A stretch of 64,000 nt of DNA from Ornithomonoglobus_A sp034090805 (GCA_034090805.1 JAXDRV010000138.1:79358-143357), one strand, 5' to 3'; positions 36,802-48,436 are shown, counted from the first letter of the stretch. Notes: generated from the sequence alone by a model not told the origin. Numbers and translations: made by a program.

Positions 36802-37632
36802 ATGTATATAAGATTTAAAGACGGAAAGCGCAAGGCGCTCACATTAAGCTATGATGACGGAGTTGTTCAGGATATACGGCTTTCGGATATTATGAAAAAG
36901 AACGGCATAAAGGGTACGTTCAACATTAACAGCGGGACATATCTTGATGAGGAGGCTGTTCGTGAGAAGTATTACGGCAGAATGAAGCTTTCGGAGGCAA
37001 AGGCACTCTACACAAATTCGGGCAATGAGGTGGCTGTTCATGCGTATACGCATCCTCGGCTTGAATTGCTTGATACGACAGAGATATTAAGCGAAGTTAT
37101 TGAGGACAGAAAATCAATAGAAAAGGAATACGGAACTATAGCAAGAGGCATGGCGTATCCTTTCGGAACCTACAGCGATAAGGTTGTCGAGGCACTTAAA
37201 ATGTGCGGCATATGCTATTCAAGAACAACGAAGGCAACGGAGAGCTTCGGACTCCCGGAAAATTGGCTGACGCTTGACCCGACGTGCCACCACAACAACC
37301 CAAGGCTTATGGAGCTTGCAAAGCAATTTGTTGAAGAAGAACCGAGATGGGGCGGAGTGTGGATGTTCTATCTTTGGGGACACAGCTATGAGTTTGACAA
37401 TAATGATAACTGGAACGTCATAGAGGAATTTTGTGAATACATGGGCGGCAGAGATGATATTTGGTATGCAACCAATATAGAAATATACGACTATGTAAAA
37501 GCATATGAGAATCTGCAAACGAGTGTAGATAAAAAAATCATACACAATCCGTCAAATACGGACGTATGGGCAGAGCATAACGGCAAAGTAATAAAAATCA
37601 AGGCAGGCGAAACGGTAACGCTTGACGATTAA
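36802..37632 (+). CDS. Polysaccharide deacetylase-family protein (NodB-like)
   Basis: About 276 residues with a NodB-type deacetylase fold: TLSYDDG holds the metal-binding aspartates, EVAVHAYTHPRLE holds the histidines, and MAYPFGTY follows. It lacks a signal peptide and so is predicted cytoplasmic, which is unusual for peptidoglycan deacetylases but seen in a gut-bacterial subgroup. The start at 36802 follows GGAGGAATATC. Substrate unknown. A bidirectional terminator follows. Confidence 0.85.
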   Translation: MYIRFKDGKRKALTLSYDDGVVQDIRLSDIMKKNGIKGTFNINSGTYLDEEAVREKYYGRMKLSEAKALYTNSGNEVAVHAYTHPRLELLDTTEILSEVIEDRKSIEKEYGTIARGMAYPFGTYSDKVVEALKMCGICYSRTTKATESFGLPENWLTLDPTCHHNNPRLMELAKQFVEEEPRWGGVWMFYLWGHSYEFDNNDNWNVIEEFCEYMGGRDDIWYATNIEIYDYVKAYENLQTSVDKKIIHNPSNTDVWAEHNGKVIKIKAGETVTLDD

Positions 37633-37635
37633 TTT

Positions 37636-37668
37636 AAAACGGCTCGGAAAAGTTATCCGAGCCGTTTT
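37636..37668. terminator. Bidirectional terminator
   Basis: AAAACGGCTCGG pairs with CCGAGCCGTTTT around a 9-base loop, between the convergent deacetylase and SDR genes. Confidence 0.9.
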
Positions 37669-37677
37669 GTACGTTAT

Positions 37678-38478
37678 TTACCATGTACGTGATTTCATTT
37701 CCTTAAATTGTCCGACGGTTGAAACGTGAGCGTTTAAGCCGCCGTCAACGGTAACAACCTGACCTGTGAAGTATTCGCTTTCATCAGATGCCAGATAAAC
37801 GCACATATTAGCAATATCCTTCGGATTCCCGTAACGGTTGACCATGATGTTGTTTAGAAAAATATCCTTAAGCGCCTGAGGTACGTGTGCTTCGTTTTCG
37901 GGTGTGACAATCAGACCGGGACGCACGCAGTTGCAGCGGATATTGTCCTTGCCGTACTGCAATGCCGTTGATTTTGTCAGCATATCAACTCCGGCTTTAG
38001 CACAAGCATATGCAGTCGAACCCAAATCTCCGCCGCATGATGCCATAGAGCCGATGTTAATAATCGAACCGCCGTTATTTTCCTTCATATACGGCAAAAT
38101 GCACTTTATTGCATAGAATGTGCCGCGGAGATCGCTTTGGAAAATTCCGTCCCACATTTCAAGCGTCAATTCGTCCACACGTCCGTCCTTGAGGGCAACG
38201 TTGGCGGCATTGTTTACCAAAATATCGATTTTTCCGTATTTATCGGCAGTATCCTGGAATAAAGCCTCAATACTGTCCGTTGCGGTAATATCCATAAAAT
38301 GATAATATGCCTCTCCGCCCTCGTTTACTATGCTGTCAACCACAGCCTGTCCCTTTGCCTCACGGCGTCCGCAGACAACAACCTTTGCACCCTCCGCGGC
38401 AAAAAGCTTTGCAATTCCTACGCCTATTCCGCTTGTTGAGCCTGTTACAACAGCAACCTTTCCTTTTAATCTGTCCAT
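37678..38478 (-). CDS. Short-chain dehydrogenase/reductase
   Basis: A classical SDR of 266 residues: cofactor motif TGSTSGIGVGIAK near residue 13, NNAANVALKDGR, and the catalytic YACAK. VVCGRREA after the second strand suggests NADP preference. The C-terminus matches sugar- or steroid-type SDRs without being specific. It has AGGAGGAAGG upstream. Repeat copy E lies just before its start. Confidence 0.88.
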   Translation of the reverse strand: MDRLKGKVAVVTGSTSGIGVGIAKLFAAEGAKVVVCGRREAKGQAVVDSIVNEGGEAYYHFMDITATDSIEALFQDTADKYGKIDILVNNAANVALKDGRVDELTLEMWDGIFQSDLRGTFYAIKCILPYMKENNGGSIINIGSMASCGGDLGSTAYACAKAGVDMLTKSTALQYGKDNIRCNCVRPGLIVTPENEAHVPQALKDIFLNNIMVNRYGNPKDIANMCVYLASDESEYFTGQVVTVDGGLNAHVSTVGQFKEMKSRTW

Positions 38479-38511
38479 TTCAACCTTCCTCCTTTTTGGT
38501 TCAATATGCTA

Positions 38512-38764
38512 AGTAATTGTAAAATATCGGTTTTGATTTGAGAGTATTTTTGATTTTATTCAGACTCAAACATCCCTTGCGGTAACTCGTCTGAACAAAC
38601 TCAAAAACACCCTCAAATCTCCCAATTCGTTACAGTTTCGGGGGGATTTGTGATGTTTCCGGTTAAGCTTCGGCGAGTTCCGAACGCAGTGCGGGTGTTT
38701 GTGCCAAAGCTTAATCGGAAATACCCCCAATTCGGTGACGGTAATCCGCATTTTACAATTACCT
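38512..38764. repeat. Modular inverted repeat, copy E (modules 1 and 2)
   Basis: Full compound copy bounded by AGTAATTGTAAAA and TTTTACAATTACCT. Module 1 (about 38534-38617) and module 2 (about 38643-38732) are separate palindromes held between one pair of ends. Module 2 pairs TTTCCGGTTAAGCTT with AAGCTTAATCGGAAA. It lies between eno and the SDR gene. Confidence 0.92.
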
Positions 38765-38864
38765 GAATTTAATCTGTAATTATATTATAAACCATTATGA
38801 GGAAAAAATCAATAGCATTTTTATTTTAATAGGATAAATTATTATTAATTTTATAATTTGTTCA

Positions 38865-41318
<2,454 letters not shown>

Positions 41319-41325
41319 AATATAA

Positions 41326-41691
41326 ATGAGAGTGTTATCATGTGTTTGCGCTGTGCTTATAACCGGCGTGTGTGCAGGCTGCGGAGCGGCAGAGAGCGGC
41401 AGTGTTGCCGTTATAAGGTCAGACGGGGAAATAATTGATGAAATAGATCTTGAAAAATACGGCGGGGACGGGCAGTTTACCGTTTCCGCCTCAAACGGCG
41501 GCGAAAACGTGATTGAAATTGCGGACGGCTGTATAAGCGTTGTTTCGGCATCGTGTCCGGATAAGATATGCATTCATCAGGGGAAGCGGGGCAAAAACTG
41601 CAAAAATTCCGCTCCCATAGTCTGTCTGCCGAACAGGCTGAGCATAGAGATAAAGAAAGGTGCGGAAGAAGCCGATGCCGTATCGGAGTAA
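41326..41691 (+). CDS. NusG domain II-containing lipoprotein
   Basis: The 121-residue product has a short lipoprotein signal with TGVCAGCG, and then the pattern SCPDKICIHQG...PIVCLPNRL typical of stand-alone NusG-domain-II proteins. These are extracytoplasmic in Firmicutes and often neighbour FMN or electron-transfer genes; here the neighbours are a transglycosylase (7 bases upstream) and radC. The conserved cysteines may form a disulfide or bind metal. Function is not established. Confidence 0.78.
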   Translation: MRVLSCVCAVLITGVCAGCGAAESGSVAVIRSDGEIIDEIDLEKYGGDGQFTVSASNGGENVIEIADGCISVVSASCPDKICIHQGKRGKNCKNSAPIVCLPNRLSIEIKKGAEEADAVSE

Positions 41692-41719
41692 CGCATATAA
41701 ACATGAAAGGAGTGAGCTT

Positions 41720-42403
41720 ATGCCCGAAAATATACACAGCGGACACAGAAAGAGAATGCGCAGCCGATTTGACAAAGTGAGCTTTGAGGGCTGGTCTGAG
41801 CATGAGGTGCTTGAATATCTTTTGTTCTTTGTGTACAGGCGTTCCGATACAAACGCACTGGCGCACAGGCTGATAGACAGATTCGGCAGCCTGGAGGGCA
41901 TATTTGAGGCAACGCAGCAGGAGCTTTGCAAAGTAAAGGGCGTGGGAGAGCAGGCGGCGTATTTTATGCGTGCCGTAGGCTCGGCGATTAAGTATATCGA
42001 AACCAACAGAACGCCGGAGGTGAGGATAAACAAAGCCAATATCGGAAAGTATCTTTCGGGTATTTTTGCGAGCAAAAAGCGTGAATGTTTTTATCTTATT
42101 CTGCTTGATAAGAATATGCACGTGATAACGAATGTTGAAATGTCACATGGGGATTTTGAGCATACCGATATTGATATAAGTGAAATTATCAATATTGCAG
42201 TGAAGCATGAGGCAGCGGTTGCAATAGCCGCACATAATCACCCCAGCGGAGTGCTTGCGCCGTCGGAGGCGGATATAACGACAACAAGAATAATCAGCGA
42301 GGCACTTGCGCTTGTAAATTCCCGTCTTTATGAGCATTACATCTTCAGCGGCGGGGAATATACGGGGATAATTGAATTTATGAACAAAAAGAAAAAGCAT
42401 TAA
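41720..42403 (+). CDS. radC: RadC family JAB-domain protein
   Basis: About 227 residues with an N-terminal helix-hairpin-helix region (KVKGVGEQAAYFM) and a C-terminal JAMM/MPN+ domain whose metal ligands are in AAHNHPSGVLAPSEADI. The start at 41720 follows AAGGAGTG. The name RadC is historical; the cellular role is unsettled, with links to DNA repair and mobile elements. The hairpin-array repeat starts 2 bases after its stop codon. Confidence 0.88.
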   Translation: MPENIHSGHRKRMRSRFDKVSFEGWSEHEVLEYLLFFVYRRSDTNALAHRLIDRFGSLEGIFEATQQELCKVKGVGEQAAYFMRAVGSAIKYIETNRTPEVRINKANIGKYLSGIFASKKRECFYLILLDKNMHVITNVEMSHGDFEHTDIDISEIINIAVKHEAAVAIAAHNHPSGVLAPSEADITTTRIISEALALVNSRLYEHYIFSGGEYTGIIEFMNKKKKH

Positions 42404-42405
42404 AA

Positions 42406-42663
42406 TAATGCTCACTGAACAAATGCGATTTTCAATCGCATTTGGAAAAATTATGACTATTGTCAAAATTTTTCGTGTAAAATCAGGGATTTTACACAGT
42501 TCGCATTGATAAAGTCTGCTAAAATAAATATTTTGATAACAAAATATTTATTTGTGGTGCAAGGATTTTTTCATATTTATGAAAAAATCCTTGCACCCAA
42601 ACAATTATGAAACGCTTTTAAGCCGCCATGCGGCTGCGTTTCATAATTGTTCAGCAGTCATTA
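42406..42663. repeat. Hairpin-array element, copy 1 (~257 bp)
   Basis: Five consecutive inverted repeats: ATGCGATT/AATCGCAT, TGTAAAATC/GATTTTACA, AAATAAATATTTTG/CAAAATATTTATTT, GTGCAAGGATTTTTTCAT/ATGAAAAAATCCTTGCAC, and AACAATTATGAAACGC/GCGTTTCATAATTGTT with inner GCCGC/GCGGC. The ends TGCTCACTGAACAA and (reverse complement) TGACTGCTGAACAA are inverted repeats flanked by TAA/TTA. It is about 96% identical to the copy at 55720. Confidence 0.93.
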
Positions 42664-42842
42664 AAATAGATTTGAGATGATTTTTATCTGTTCTAATGGG
42701 ATAACTTGAAAAATAAGAAACGCATCTTACCGCACTCAGCAGCTTGAAGTATGCACATACATCGGCATTGCTTTGTGCGGCAATTTGCGTTCACCGAAAA
42801 TAAACTCGAATGTAAGGAGTACGTGTTTTGCGGCAGCCGTAT
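42664..42842. other. Intergenic, nothing recognised
   Basis: Between the repeat and the DUF4364 gene I see no ribosome-binding-site-supported frame, RNA motif or repeat. It includes a GCACATACATCGGCATTG stretch of unknown meaning. Confidence 0.5.
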
Positions 42843-43397
42843 TTAATCGTCCTCCGACGGCTTTTCCGGGAATGCGTTTACGATTGCTTCGTATACCTCG
42901 CCGTAATGCTCCTTGAAATATACGGCTATACGCTCTGCCTCGGCACGTGATCCCGCATACAGAGTAAGCCCCATAAGCTCGGTTTTGTCATCATCATAGA
43001 GATGACATTCCGCTGCGTATTCGTTGCGGCGGACGGGAATAATATCACCCTTGACAGCATTTTTTCTGCGTTTTTCTATGTACATTTCCTTTATCGAATC
43101 GAGAATGGGTTCACGTATGTATATCGGAATATGACTTGTGAAAAATTCCACTGCGGCTGCGCCCTTTTCGGTGGGGGCGAATTTTTGGATATTTCCGGCA
43201 AGGATATATTGGCTTATGTGCTTTGTTACGAGCAAATTATCGAGAGCAAGCTGGAAATCCGTAAAATTTATGTTGCAGTTTTCAAGAACGAGATTGACAA
43301 GGTCGCTGTACGCCAAATCCTCGTCCGCTTTTGTGAGTGTGAAAAGTATTATAAACTGAATAAGCACCGAATCGTCTATTTCACGTTGATAAAGCAT
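42843..43397 (-). CDS. DUF4364 family protein
   Basis: The 184-residue protein matches DUF4364, a family found in Clostridia. The first 80 residues look like a winged-helix fold (LIQFIILFTLTKADEDLAYS, then ILAGNIQKFAPTEKG), followed by a mixed alpha/beta half. A regulatory DNA-binding role is plausible but unproven. It is a single gene with its own short upstream region. Confidence 0.75.
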   Translation of the reverse strand: MLYQREIDDSVLIQFIILFTLTKADEDLAYSDLVNLVLENCNINFTDFQLALDNLLVTKHISQYILAGNIQKFAPTEKGAAAVEFFTSHIPIYIREPILDSIKEMYIEKRRKNAVKGDIIPVRRNEYAAECHLYDDDKTELMGLTLYAGSRAEAERIAVYFKEHYGEVYEAIVNAFPEKPSEDD

Positions 43398-43562
43398 ATT
43401 TGATCATTTCCCTTCATTATAGGTATGCGGACGGTGTCCGTAATTATTATACCACATCGAACATATTATGTAAAGATATTTTTAAATTGTATGAAATTTA
43501 TGTTGAATTAACAAATCCGATGTGATACAATATAAGAAAACACGGAAAAGGAGAGGTTATAA

Positions 43563-44213
43563 ATGGCAAGAAAGCTTTCGCCGGAGGAGGAGCTGTCAAG
43601 GCTTGAGGAAATGTATTCCATAGAGCGAGCCAAGGCAGCGGAGGGGTACAAAATAATATGCGGCGTTGATGAGGCGGGGCGCGGACCACTTGCGGGACCT
43701 GTATATGCGGCTGCCGTTATACTGCCCGACGGACTTGTTATACCGGGACTTAACGACTCAAAAAAGCTCTCCGAAAAACGGCGTGAGGAGCTGTTTGATA
43801 TAATCATTGAAAAGGCTGCCGCCTATGCGATAGCGTCCGTTGACGAGCGGCGCATAGATGAAATAAATATTTTAAACGCAGACTTTGAAGCGATGAATAC
43901 GGCGGTTTCCGCGCTTAAGCTTAAGCCGGATTTTGTGCTTGTGGACGGAAACATAATGCGGGGAATGACTTTGCCTCACGAAACAGTCGTAAAGGGTGAT
44001 TCAAAATCCGCATCGATAGCGGCGGCATCTATTTTGGCAAAGGTGAGCCGTGACAGGTATATGACAGCGGCAGCGGAAAGGTATCCCGAATACGGCTTTG
44101 AAAAGCATAAGGGCTACGGCACGAAGGCGCATAACGAAGCCATACTTAAATACGGTCCGTGCGAGCTTCACAGGCGCACGTTTTTGAAAAAGCTTCTCGG
44201 TGACAGGCAATGA
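43563..44213 (+). CDS. rnhB: Ribonuclease HII
   Basis: A 216-residue RNase HII that removes RNA from RNA-DNA hybrids. CGVDEAGRGPLAGPVYAAAVIL carries the catalytic Asp-Glu pair, and GDSKSASIAAASILAKVSRD the later aspartate. It starts a cluster of closely packed genes: yraN overlaps it by 4 bases. Confidence 0.95.
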   Translation: MARKLSPEEELSRLEEMYSIERAKAAEGYKIICGVDEAGRGPLAGPVYAAAVILPDGLVIPGLNDSKKLSEKRREELFDIIIEKAAAYAIASVDERRIDEINILNADFEAMNTAVSALKLKPDFVLVDGNIMRGMTLPHETVVKGDSKSASIAAASILAKVSRDRYMTAAAERYPEYGFEKHKGYGTKAHNEAILKYGPCELHRRTFLKKLLGDRQ

Positions 44214-44575
44214 ATACAAAGCAGATAGGTGATTACGGAGAAAATGCGGCGGCAGCGTATCTTGAATACAAGGGATATGAAATAGTAAAAAGAAATTACC
44301 GCATACGAAACGGAGAAATCGATATTATTGCACGTGACACGAACGGTACGCTTGTTTTTGCCGAGGTGAAAACACGCAGCAGAACCGATTACGGCTTGGC
44401 GGCGGAATACGTAGACGCAAAAAAGAGGGAGCGGCTTATAAGAACGGCGCTGATATTCACGGGACGTGATGATATAGACATGAGGTTTGACGTGGTTGAG
44501 GTTTATTATTCGGTTGAAAACGGAGGGATAAAGCTTACAAGGATTAATCACATTAAAAATGCATTTGGAGGCTGA
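44210..44575 (+). CDS. YraN family protein (UPF0102, endonuclease-like)
   Basis: The 121-residue protein has the YraN pattern GDYGENAAAAYLEYKGYEIV...NGEIDIIARD...LVFAEVKTRS, a restriction-endonuclease-like fold with the E/D-x-K core. Its biological role is unknown. The start ATG overlaps the rnhB stop region by 4 bases, a conserved neighbourhood in Firmicutes. Confidence 0.9.
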   Translation: MNTKQIGDYGENAAAAYLEYKGYEIVKRNYRIRNGEIDIIARDTNGTLVFAEVKTRSRTDYGLAAEYVDAKKRERLIRTALIFTGRDDIDMRFDVVEVYYSVENGGIKLTRINHIKNAFGG

Positions 44576-44663
44576 TGCGGAGCAGCATATTTTTCTGAGC
44601 GGATATACGTCTGAACCGAAAAGTAATTTGTTTGTTTTTTGTATCGGCGGAACGGAGATTGAT

Positions 44664-45536
44664 ATGGAATATAAAATATTTGACGCACACTGCGACACGC
44701 TCTGTAAACTGAACGATTTGGGCGGCTCTGCGGAGGAAAACGATTTTCACATTGACATAAAAAGAATGAGTAAATACAAAAAGTATACGCAGGTGTTTGC
44801 GTGCTTTATCGCACCGGAATACAGAAGCTGCGCTTTTGAGAGGTTTGCGGAGCTTTCGGATACATTTTACGAAAGCATACCCAACGGAATACTCAGCATA
44901 GAGGGCGGCAACATGATAAGCAGCTTGAAAATGCTCAGAACTCTTTCAAGACTCGGAGTGCGCATTGCTGCGCTTACATGGAATTATTCAAACCACATAG
45001 CGTCGGGCGTGAACGAGCCGGATAAAACGAGGGGGCTTACACAATTCGGGAAAAAGGTTATTCTTGAGATGAACAGGCTTAATATGCTGATAGATTATTC
45101 GCACCTGAATGACAGATCCTTTTACGACATTGCCGAAATATCGAAGCTGCCGATAGTCGCAACTCACTCAAGCTCAAGAGCCGTATGCGCGCATCCGAGA
45201 AATCTTACCGATGAGCAGTTTGGAATGATAATAAAAACGGGCGGCTGTGCGGGTATAAATATTTATCCGCCGTTTCTTAAGGAAAGCGGTGATGCGGATA
45301 TTGACGATATAGTAAAGCACATTGAGCATTTCATGAGCATGGGCGGCGGTAAAAATATCGGCTTGGGAGCTGATTTTGACGGTGTTGACTGTCTGCCGAG
45401 GGGAATAAGAGGGTGTGAGGATTTGTATAAAATTCCCGAACGGCTGCTGCAAATGAATTACCCGGAATGCGTTGTTGAGGATATTACATACAATAATTTT
45501 GACAGAATATTTAACGGAGGAAAGAACAATGCCTAA
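44664..45536 (+). CDS. Membrane dipeptidase-like hydrolase (peptidase M19)
   Basis: About 290 residues of the M19 renal-dipeptidase family. FDAHCDTL at the N-terminus gives the metal-binding His-x-Asp, and IDYSHLND, THSSSRAVCAHPRNLTD and IGLGADFDGVD are further conserved sites. It would hydrolyse dipeptides using zinc. The ATG at 44664 follows ACGGAG. It overlaps rsmE by 8 bases. Confidence 0.9.
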   Translation: MEYKIFDAHCDTLCKLNDLGGSAEENDFHIDIKRMSKYKKYTQVFACFIAPEYRSCAFERFAELSDTFYESIPNGILSIEGGNMISSLKMLRTLSRLGVRIAALTWNYSNHIASGVNEPDKTRGLTQFGKKVILEMNRLNMLIDYSHLNDRSFYDIAEISKLPIVATHSSSRAVCAHPRNLTDEQFGMIIKTGGCAGINIYPPFLKESGDADIDDIVKHIEHFMSMGGGKNIGLGADFDGVDCLPRGIRGCEDLYKIPERLLQMNYPECVVEDITYNNFDRIFNGGKNNA

Positions 45537-46275
45537 ATTTTTCACGGCGAGAGAAAATATTTTTGAAAACGAGATTATAATAAATAACGAGGACGCAGCG
45601 CATATTACACGAGTTCTGCGACACAGCATCGGTGATGTGATAACGGTATGCGACGGCATGGGATATGATTATTCGGCAAGAATAGAGAGCATAGAGCCGA
45701 AGGAGATACGATGCTCGGTGCTGTCAAAGGAAAAATGTCCGTCCGAGCCTAATATTTCGGTCACGCTGTTTCAGGGGATACCCAAGGCGGCGAAGATGGA
45801 TTATATTATTCAAAAAACAACGGAGCTGGGAATTTCAAGAATCGTCCCGGTGATGCTTTCGAGGTGTGTTGTAAAGCTTGAAAACAAAAAAGCCGAGGAG
45901 AAAAAGCACGAAAGATGGCAGAAAATAGCGAATGAGGCAGCAAAGCAATGCGGCAGAGGCGTTGTTCCGGAAGTGACTATGCCCGTAACGCTTGATGAGG
46001 CACTGAAAATGGCGGGTGAATCGGAGCTTGTTTTTGCGCCGTATGAATGCGAGGAGAAAAACAGGTTAAGAACAGTGCTGACGGAAAACAATACGGCAAA
46101 AAGCATAGGCTTTATAATAGGTCCCGAGGGCGGGTTTGATCTGTCTGAAACGGAACAAATAAAAGCGGCGGGATTTGAAACGATAACTCTCGGCAGACGT
46201 ATTTTAAGAACTGAAACGGCGGGAGAGGCTGTTCTTGCGATGGTGATGTACGAGCTGGGTGATATAAATGGCTGA
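45529..46275 (+). CDS. rsmE: 16S rRNA (uracil1498-N3)-methyltransferase
   Basis: The 248-residue SPOUT methyltransferase has the RsmE patterns KAAKMDYIIQKTTELGIS, IGPEGGFDLSETE and TLGRRILRTETA, the last two forming the trefoil-knot SAM site. The ATG at 45529 lies inside the end of the dipeptidase gene, after GGAGGAAAG. It overlaps the next gene by 8 bases, so translation of the cluster is likely coupled. Confidence 0.94.
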   Translation: MPKFFTARENIFENEIIINNEDAAHITRVLRHSIGDVITVCDGMGYDYSARIESIEPKEIRCSVLSKEKCPSEPNISVTLFQGIPKAAKMDYIIQKTTELGISRIVPVMLSRCVVKLENKKAEEKKHERWQKIANEAAKQCGRGVVPEVTMPVTLDEALKMAGESELVFAPYECEEKNRLRTVLTENNTAKSIGFIIGPEGGFDLSETEQIKAAGFETITLGRRILRTETAGEAVLAMVMYELGDING

Positions 46276-46831
46276 CGTTTTTTTGGAATATGCCGATACG
46301 GCGGCTGTGAATAAGGATTTTTCGCAAAAGCGGCTTAAAAAGCTTGCAAGGCTGAAAAATCCGAAGGCGGCGGCTCTTTCGGCGGCGGCAGAGAGAGCAC
46401 TCATTCGTGCGGTGCGTGCGTATTTTCCGGATGTGCCGCTGCCTGTCGAATACGATTATACAGACAGCGGAAAGCCGTATCTTATCGGCAATAAAGCATA
46501 TATCAGCCTGTCCCATTCGGGCGATATTGCGGTATGCGCAATATCTGAAAATGAGGTGGGAGTGGATATTCAGAAAATATCGGATTACGATAAGCGTCTT
46601 GCAGACCGTTTTTTTTGCCGTGAGGAAAGGGATTACATCAGCGCAGCCGATAACGAAAAATATGCCTTTTATGAAATTTGGACAAGAAAGGAAGCAAGGG
46701 TAAAGCTGACGGGCGAGGGCATAGGCACCGATTTTGCCGAAATCAACTGCCTTGATGAAAGCGAGTACATATACACTGTGTCATCATGTGAAAACGGGAA
46801 ATATGTAATGTGTATATGTGAACACAGGTGA
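46268..46831 (+). CDS. 4'-phosphopantetheinyl transferase, Sfp-type
   Basis: A 187-residue Sfp-like enzyme that loads phosphopantetheine on carrier proteins. The magnesium site VGVDIQKI and the signature FYEIWTRKEARVKLTGEG are present. No carrier-protein or synthase gene is nearby, so it may serve the acyl carrier protein, since small clostridial Sfp enzymes sometimes replace AcpS. Last gene of the cluster, followed by a terminator. Confidence 0.88.
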   Translation: MADVFLEYADTAAVNKDFSQKRLKKLARLKNPKAAALSAAAERALIRAVRAYFPDVPLPVEYDYTDSGKPYLIGNKAYISLSHSGDIAVCAISENEVGVDIQKISDYDKRLADRFFCREERDYISAADNEKYAFYEIWTRKEARVKLTGEGIGTDFAEINCLDESEYIYTVSSCENGKYVMCICEHR

Positions 46832-46837
46832 AAAACT

Positions 46838-46886
46838 AAAAACTCTTGAATTTGACCGGTAAAAGGTCTGATTTCAAGAGTTTTTG
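46838..46886. terminator. Terminator after the rnhB-PPTase cluster
   Basis: AAAACTCTTGAA pairs with TTCAAGAGTTTT, the same outer stem as the leuB terminator, with an inner ACCGG/GGTCT partial pairing. It separates convergent genes. Confidence 0.85.
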
Positions 46887-46933
46887 TATATTGTGCTGTT
46901 TGAAAATAATTTTGTAACAGCCAATAAAGCTGT

Positions 46934-48436
46934 TTACGGAAGATTTATTTCTTCCAAATCCTTTGCCGGCAGTTTTACTGTCGAATCCTTTACGAATTTC
47001 TTTACGGCCTGCGTAGCCTGAGGGATCGTTATGTTTGTTCCGGCACCGGCAACACAGCCTCCGGGACAAGCCATTCCCTCTATCAGGCAGCCATCCTTTT
47101 TACCGGCTTTTGCAAGCAGCAGCATTGTCTGACAGTTTGAAAGTCCTTCGGCGTGCTCGATGAATACGTCAACGTCGGGATAGTATTCGTTTACACACTG
47201 CTCTATAGCCGAGGCAACTCCCGTTGCAACCGCATATCCGCGACCTGCGCCTGTTGCGTCATGTACGGGGACTTCCTTGTCGTATGTGTTAAAGTCGATG
47301 CCTTTTGCCTCAAACATAGCGGCAAGCTCCTCAAAGGTTATTACAAAATCAACATCGCTTCGTACCGTACGGCGTGACGCTTCAAGCTTTTTCGATGCGC
47401 ATGGACCTACAAATACCACTCTTGCATTCGGACGCTTTTGCTTTATGCTTCTTGCCGTGGCAACCATGGGAGTGAGTGCGTTTGAAACGGTTTCAACCAT
47501 GTCGGGCAACGTGCGCTTTGCAAGCATTGACCATGAAGGACAGCATGACGTCAATAAAAACGGCAACTCGCCTGTTTTAACCTTTTCAACATAGTGGTGC
47601 GCCTCTGTAATCGCTCCTATGTCCGCTCCGAGTGCAACCTCGTAAACCTCTTTAAAGCCTAAATCCAAAAGTGCCGCCTTAATCTTCCATAATCTTACAT
47701 CCTTTCCGAACTGACCCACAATTGCGGGTGCAACGGCGGCAACGACCTCGTCGCCCTTCTTTATTGCTTGGATAAGCTGGAATATCTGCGACTTGTCCGC
47801 AATTGCGCCGAAAGGACAGTTAACCATGCACTGACCGCAGGAAACGCATTTCTCGTTGTTTATTTTTGCTCTGCCCTGTTCATCGCTCTCAATAGCATTC
47901 ACGCCGCAGGCTGACGCACACGGACGCTCCTTTTTTGTGATGGCGTCGTAGGGGCATATTGCCTTGCATTTGCCGCATTTTATACATTTGTCACGATCTA
48001 TGTAGGATTTTCCGTTGACCATGGAAATCGCATCTTTGGGACACACCTCGATACACGGGTGGGCAACGCAGCCGTGACACTGGTTTGTTACTTCATATAC
48101 GTTATGCTCACACATATCGCACGCCGACGGGATAACCTGAAGCAGGGGCGGCTCGTAATACTTGTCCGAAATATTGCTTGCGCTCAGTCCGCTTGTGACG
48201 TGAACAGGCTGATTTTCGGGACGAAGTGAAAGCCCCATTGCAAGACGTACTCTCTCCGCCGCTATGGCTCTCTCTCTGTAAATACTCTCTCTGAAAAGAG
48301 GGACGTCCCCCGGTGTGATTTTGTAGGGGATGGCTTCGATGTCGTCATTGATGTTATCCGACTCGAAAGCAACGCGGGCAACCTCCGTAAAAACCTTTCT
48401 TCTGATTTTAGTTATTGGTGTTTCTATACCTCTCAT
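46934..48436 (-). CDS. [FeFe]-hydrogenase, group-B-like, stand-alone
   Basis: The 500-residue protein has several N-terminal 4Fe-4S motifs (CHGCVAHPCIEVCP, CIKCGKCKAICP, CVSCGQCMVNCP) and an H-cluster domain with TSCCPSW (about residue 298) and GMACPGGCVAGAG (about 454). TSCCPSW in place of TSCCPGW, and the absence of the 2Fe-2S domain, fit group B rather than the bifurcating group A enzyme at 2777. Group B enzymes are widespread in gut Clostridia; their direction and partner are little known. It is monocistronic here. Confidence 0.87.
   Translation of the reverse strand: MRGIETPITKIRRKVFTEVARVAFESDNINDDIEAIPYKITPGDVPLFRESIYRERAIAAERVRLAMGLSLRPENQPVHVTSGLSASNISDKYYEPPLLQVIPSACDMCEHNVYEVTNQCHGCVAHPCIEVCPKDAISMVNGKSYIDRDKCIKCGKCKAICPYDAITKKERPCASACGVNAIESDEQGRAKINNEKCVSCGQCMVNCPFGAIADKSQIFQLIQAIKKGDEVVAAVAPAIVGQFGKDVRLWKIKAALLDLGFKEVYEVALGADIGAITEAHHYVEKVKTGELPFLLTSCCPSWSMLAKRTLPDMVETVSNALTPMVATARSIKQKRPNARVVFVGPCASKKLEASRRTVRSDVDFVITFEELAAMFEAKGIDFNTYDKEVPVHDATGAGRGYAVATGVASAIEQCVNEYYPDVDVFIEHAEGLSNCQTMLLLAKAGKKDGCLIEGMACPGGCVAGAGTNITIPQATQAVKKFVKDSTVKLPAKDLEEINLP

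Noticed and set aside
42406..42663. CRISPR array, because of repeated hairpins
   Set aside because: The hairpins differ from each other, there are no equal-length spacers and no cas genes.
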